DNA of 64,000 nt from Escherichia coli (GTDB taxonomy: Bacteria > Pseudomonadota > Gammaproteobacteria > Enterobacterales > Enterobacteriaceae). Location: contig NZ_AP027764.1 in the NCBI RefSeq assembly GCF_036503815.1, forward strand, positions 3,720,001 through 3,784,000, read 5' to 3'. Both the position numbers and the translations under genes were made by a program. The notes beneath the pieces are model-generated. The model did not search any database, had not been told where the DNA came from, and saw nothing but the letters and a program-made list of their open reading frames with translations. Each line of letters starts with the position of its first letter. Within the stretch, counting starts at the first letter, position 1. Shown here piece after piece: positions 63,092 through 64,000 of this stretch.

Positions 63092-64000
63092 TTACCGTTT
63101 GTAATCGATGGCTTCCGGCTGCTCCAGATACACGGTGGTTTGTGCCGGTTGCGTGGTGGCAATCACCTTACCACCACGTACCGAATAGCGTACCGGAACC
63201 TGACGGCGCAGCGCATCAAACCCATTTTCAGCCGGCAGGATAATCAGGTTAGCGCTGTTTCCGGCGACTATGCCGTAATCCTGCAAATTCAACGTCCTGG
63301 CGCTATGGTGGGTGATTAAATTCAGGCCGTCGTTAATCTGCCCGTAGCCCATCAACTGACAAACATGCAGCCCCATATGCAGCACTTGCAGCATATTCGC
63401 CGTTCCCAGTGGATACCACGGATCGAAGACATCATCGTGACCAAAGCAGACGTTAATGCCGGACTCCAGCATCTCTTTAACGCGCGTGATGCCGCGACGT
63501 TTTGGATACGTATCGAAACGCCCTTGTAGATGAATATTGACCAGCGGGTTGGCGACAAAGTTAATACCGGACATTTTCAGCAAACGGAACAGGCGCGAGG
63601 TATACGCCCCGTTATAGGAGTGCATTGCCGTGGTGTGGCTGGCGGTGACTCGCGCGCCCATGCCTTCACGGTGAGCCAGGGCGGCAACGGTTTCGACAAA
63701 GCGCGACTGTTCGTCATCGATCTCATCACAGTGAACATCGATGAGACGGTCGTATTTTTGCGCCAGGGCGAAGGTTTTATGCAGCGACTCCACGCCATAT
63801 TCACGGGTAAATTCAAAATGCGGAATCGCCCCCACTACGTCAGCCCCTAAGCGTAACGCCTCTTCCAGCAACGTTTCACCGTTGGGATACGACAAAATCC
63901 CTTCCTGCGGGAAGGCGACGATTTGCAGATCAATCCACGGCGCGACTTCCTGCTTCACTTCCAGCATCGCTTTTAGCGCAGTCAGGGTTGCATCCGAAAC
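63092..64000 (-). CDS. codA: Cytosine deaminase (CodA), C-terminal part
   Basis: About 302 residues of a protein usually 427 long; the frame runs out of the window at base 64000. It deaminates cytosine to uracil with a metal ion. Metal and catalytic regions are in VHCDEIDDEQ, TASHTTAMHSYNGAY and CFGHDDVFDPWYP. The C-terminus QPEAIDYKR is complete. codB would lie upstream, outside the window. Its stop faces the IS621 insertion. Confidence 0.95.
   Translation of the reverse strand, partial: VSDATLTALKAMLEVKQEVAPWIDLQIVAFPQEGILSYPNGETLLEEALRLGADVVGAIPHFEFTREYGVESLHKTFALAQKYDRLIDVHCDEIDDEQSRFVETVAALAHREGMGARVTASHTTAMHSYNGAYTSRLFRLLKMSGINFVANPLVNIHLQGRFDTYPKRRGITRVKEMLESGINVCFGHDDVFDPWYPLGTANMLQVLHMGLHVCQLMGYGQINDGLNLITHHSARTLNLQDYGIVAGNSANLIILPAENGFDALRRQVPVRYSVRGGKVIATTQPAQTTVYLEQPEAIDYKR

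Overview
The window is a chromosomal segment of Escherichia coli (or an Escherichia/Shigella lineage so close that it cannot be told apart here). It runs in the opposite orientation to the usual K-12 map, from the sbcC 3' part through araJ, mak, rdgC, aroL, proC, phoA, ddlA, sbmA, ampH, hemB, tauABCD, frmRAB, mhp, lac and cyn to the codA 3' part. Almost every gene is full length and matches the family lengths I know from E. coli. Both edge genes (sbcC, codA) are cut by the window.

Region by region: 1-4.7 kb holds sbcC (partial), araJ, mak and rdgC. 4.75-7.5 kb is an accessory two-gene unit with a secreted repeat protein and a small SF0329-type partner, overlapping by 4 bases. 7.6-12.4 kb carries ppnP, aroM, yaiA, aroL, yaiI, proC and the diguanylate cyclase dgcC. 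12.4-14.7 kb is the phosphate-starvation block psiF, phoA, iraP, with a Pho box. 15.1-21.8 kb holds ddlA, yaiZ, yaiY, the peptide-uptake pair sbmA-yaiW, ampH and the CRP-like regulator iprA. 21.8-24.7 kb is an intact autotransporter (ehaB/yaiT/upaC type). 25.2-29.7 kb is hemB and the taurine-sulfonate operon tauABCD.

29.9-37.8 kb is a six-gene accessory island: a UhpA/UhpB/UhpC-like sensory system followed without a break by afuABC. Its make-up argues for sensing and uptake of sugar phosphates rather than iron. 37.8-40.3 kb is the formaldehyde-detoxification operon frmRAB, whose promoter lies inside a perfect inverted repeat. 41-50 kb is yaiL and the phenylpropionate (mhp) catabolic operon with its activator mhpR. 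Between mhpR and lacI this strain has two extra genes: a metallo-beta-lactamase-fold hydrolase and a DJ-1/AraC-type regulator. The lacI promoter lies inside the 3' end of that regulator gene, which suggests that the familiar K-12 lacI promoter is the leftover of a deletion.

52-58.2 kb is the complete lac operon with its three operators. 58.3-61.7 kb is the cyanate operon cynTSX and cynR. Between cynR and codA an IS110-family element, recognisable as IS621 with its bridge-RNA leader, has inserted into a REP element. REP/BIME repeats occur in many intergenic gaps, including a threefold tandem array of 101-base units between mhpE and mhpT. I found no tRNA, rRNA, CRISPR array or prophage.
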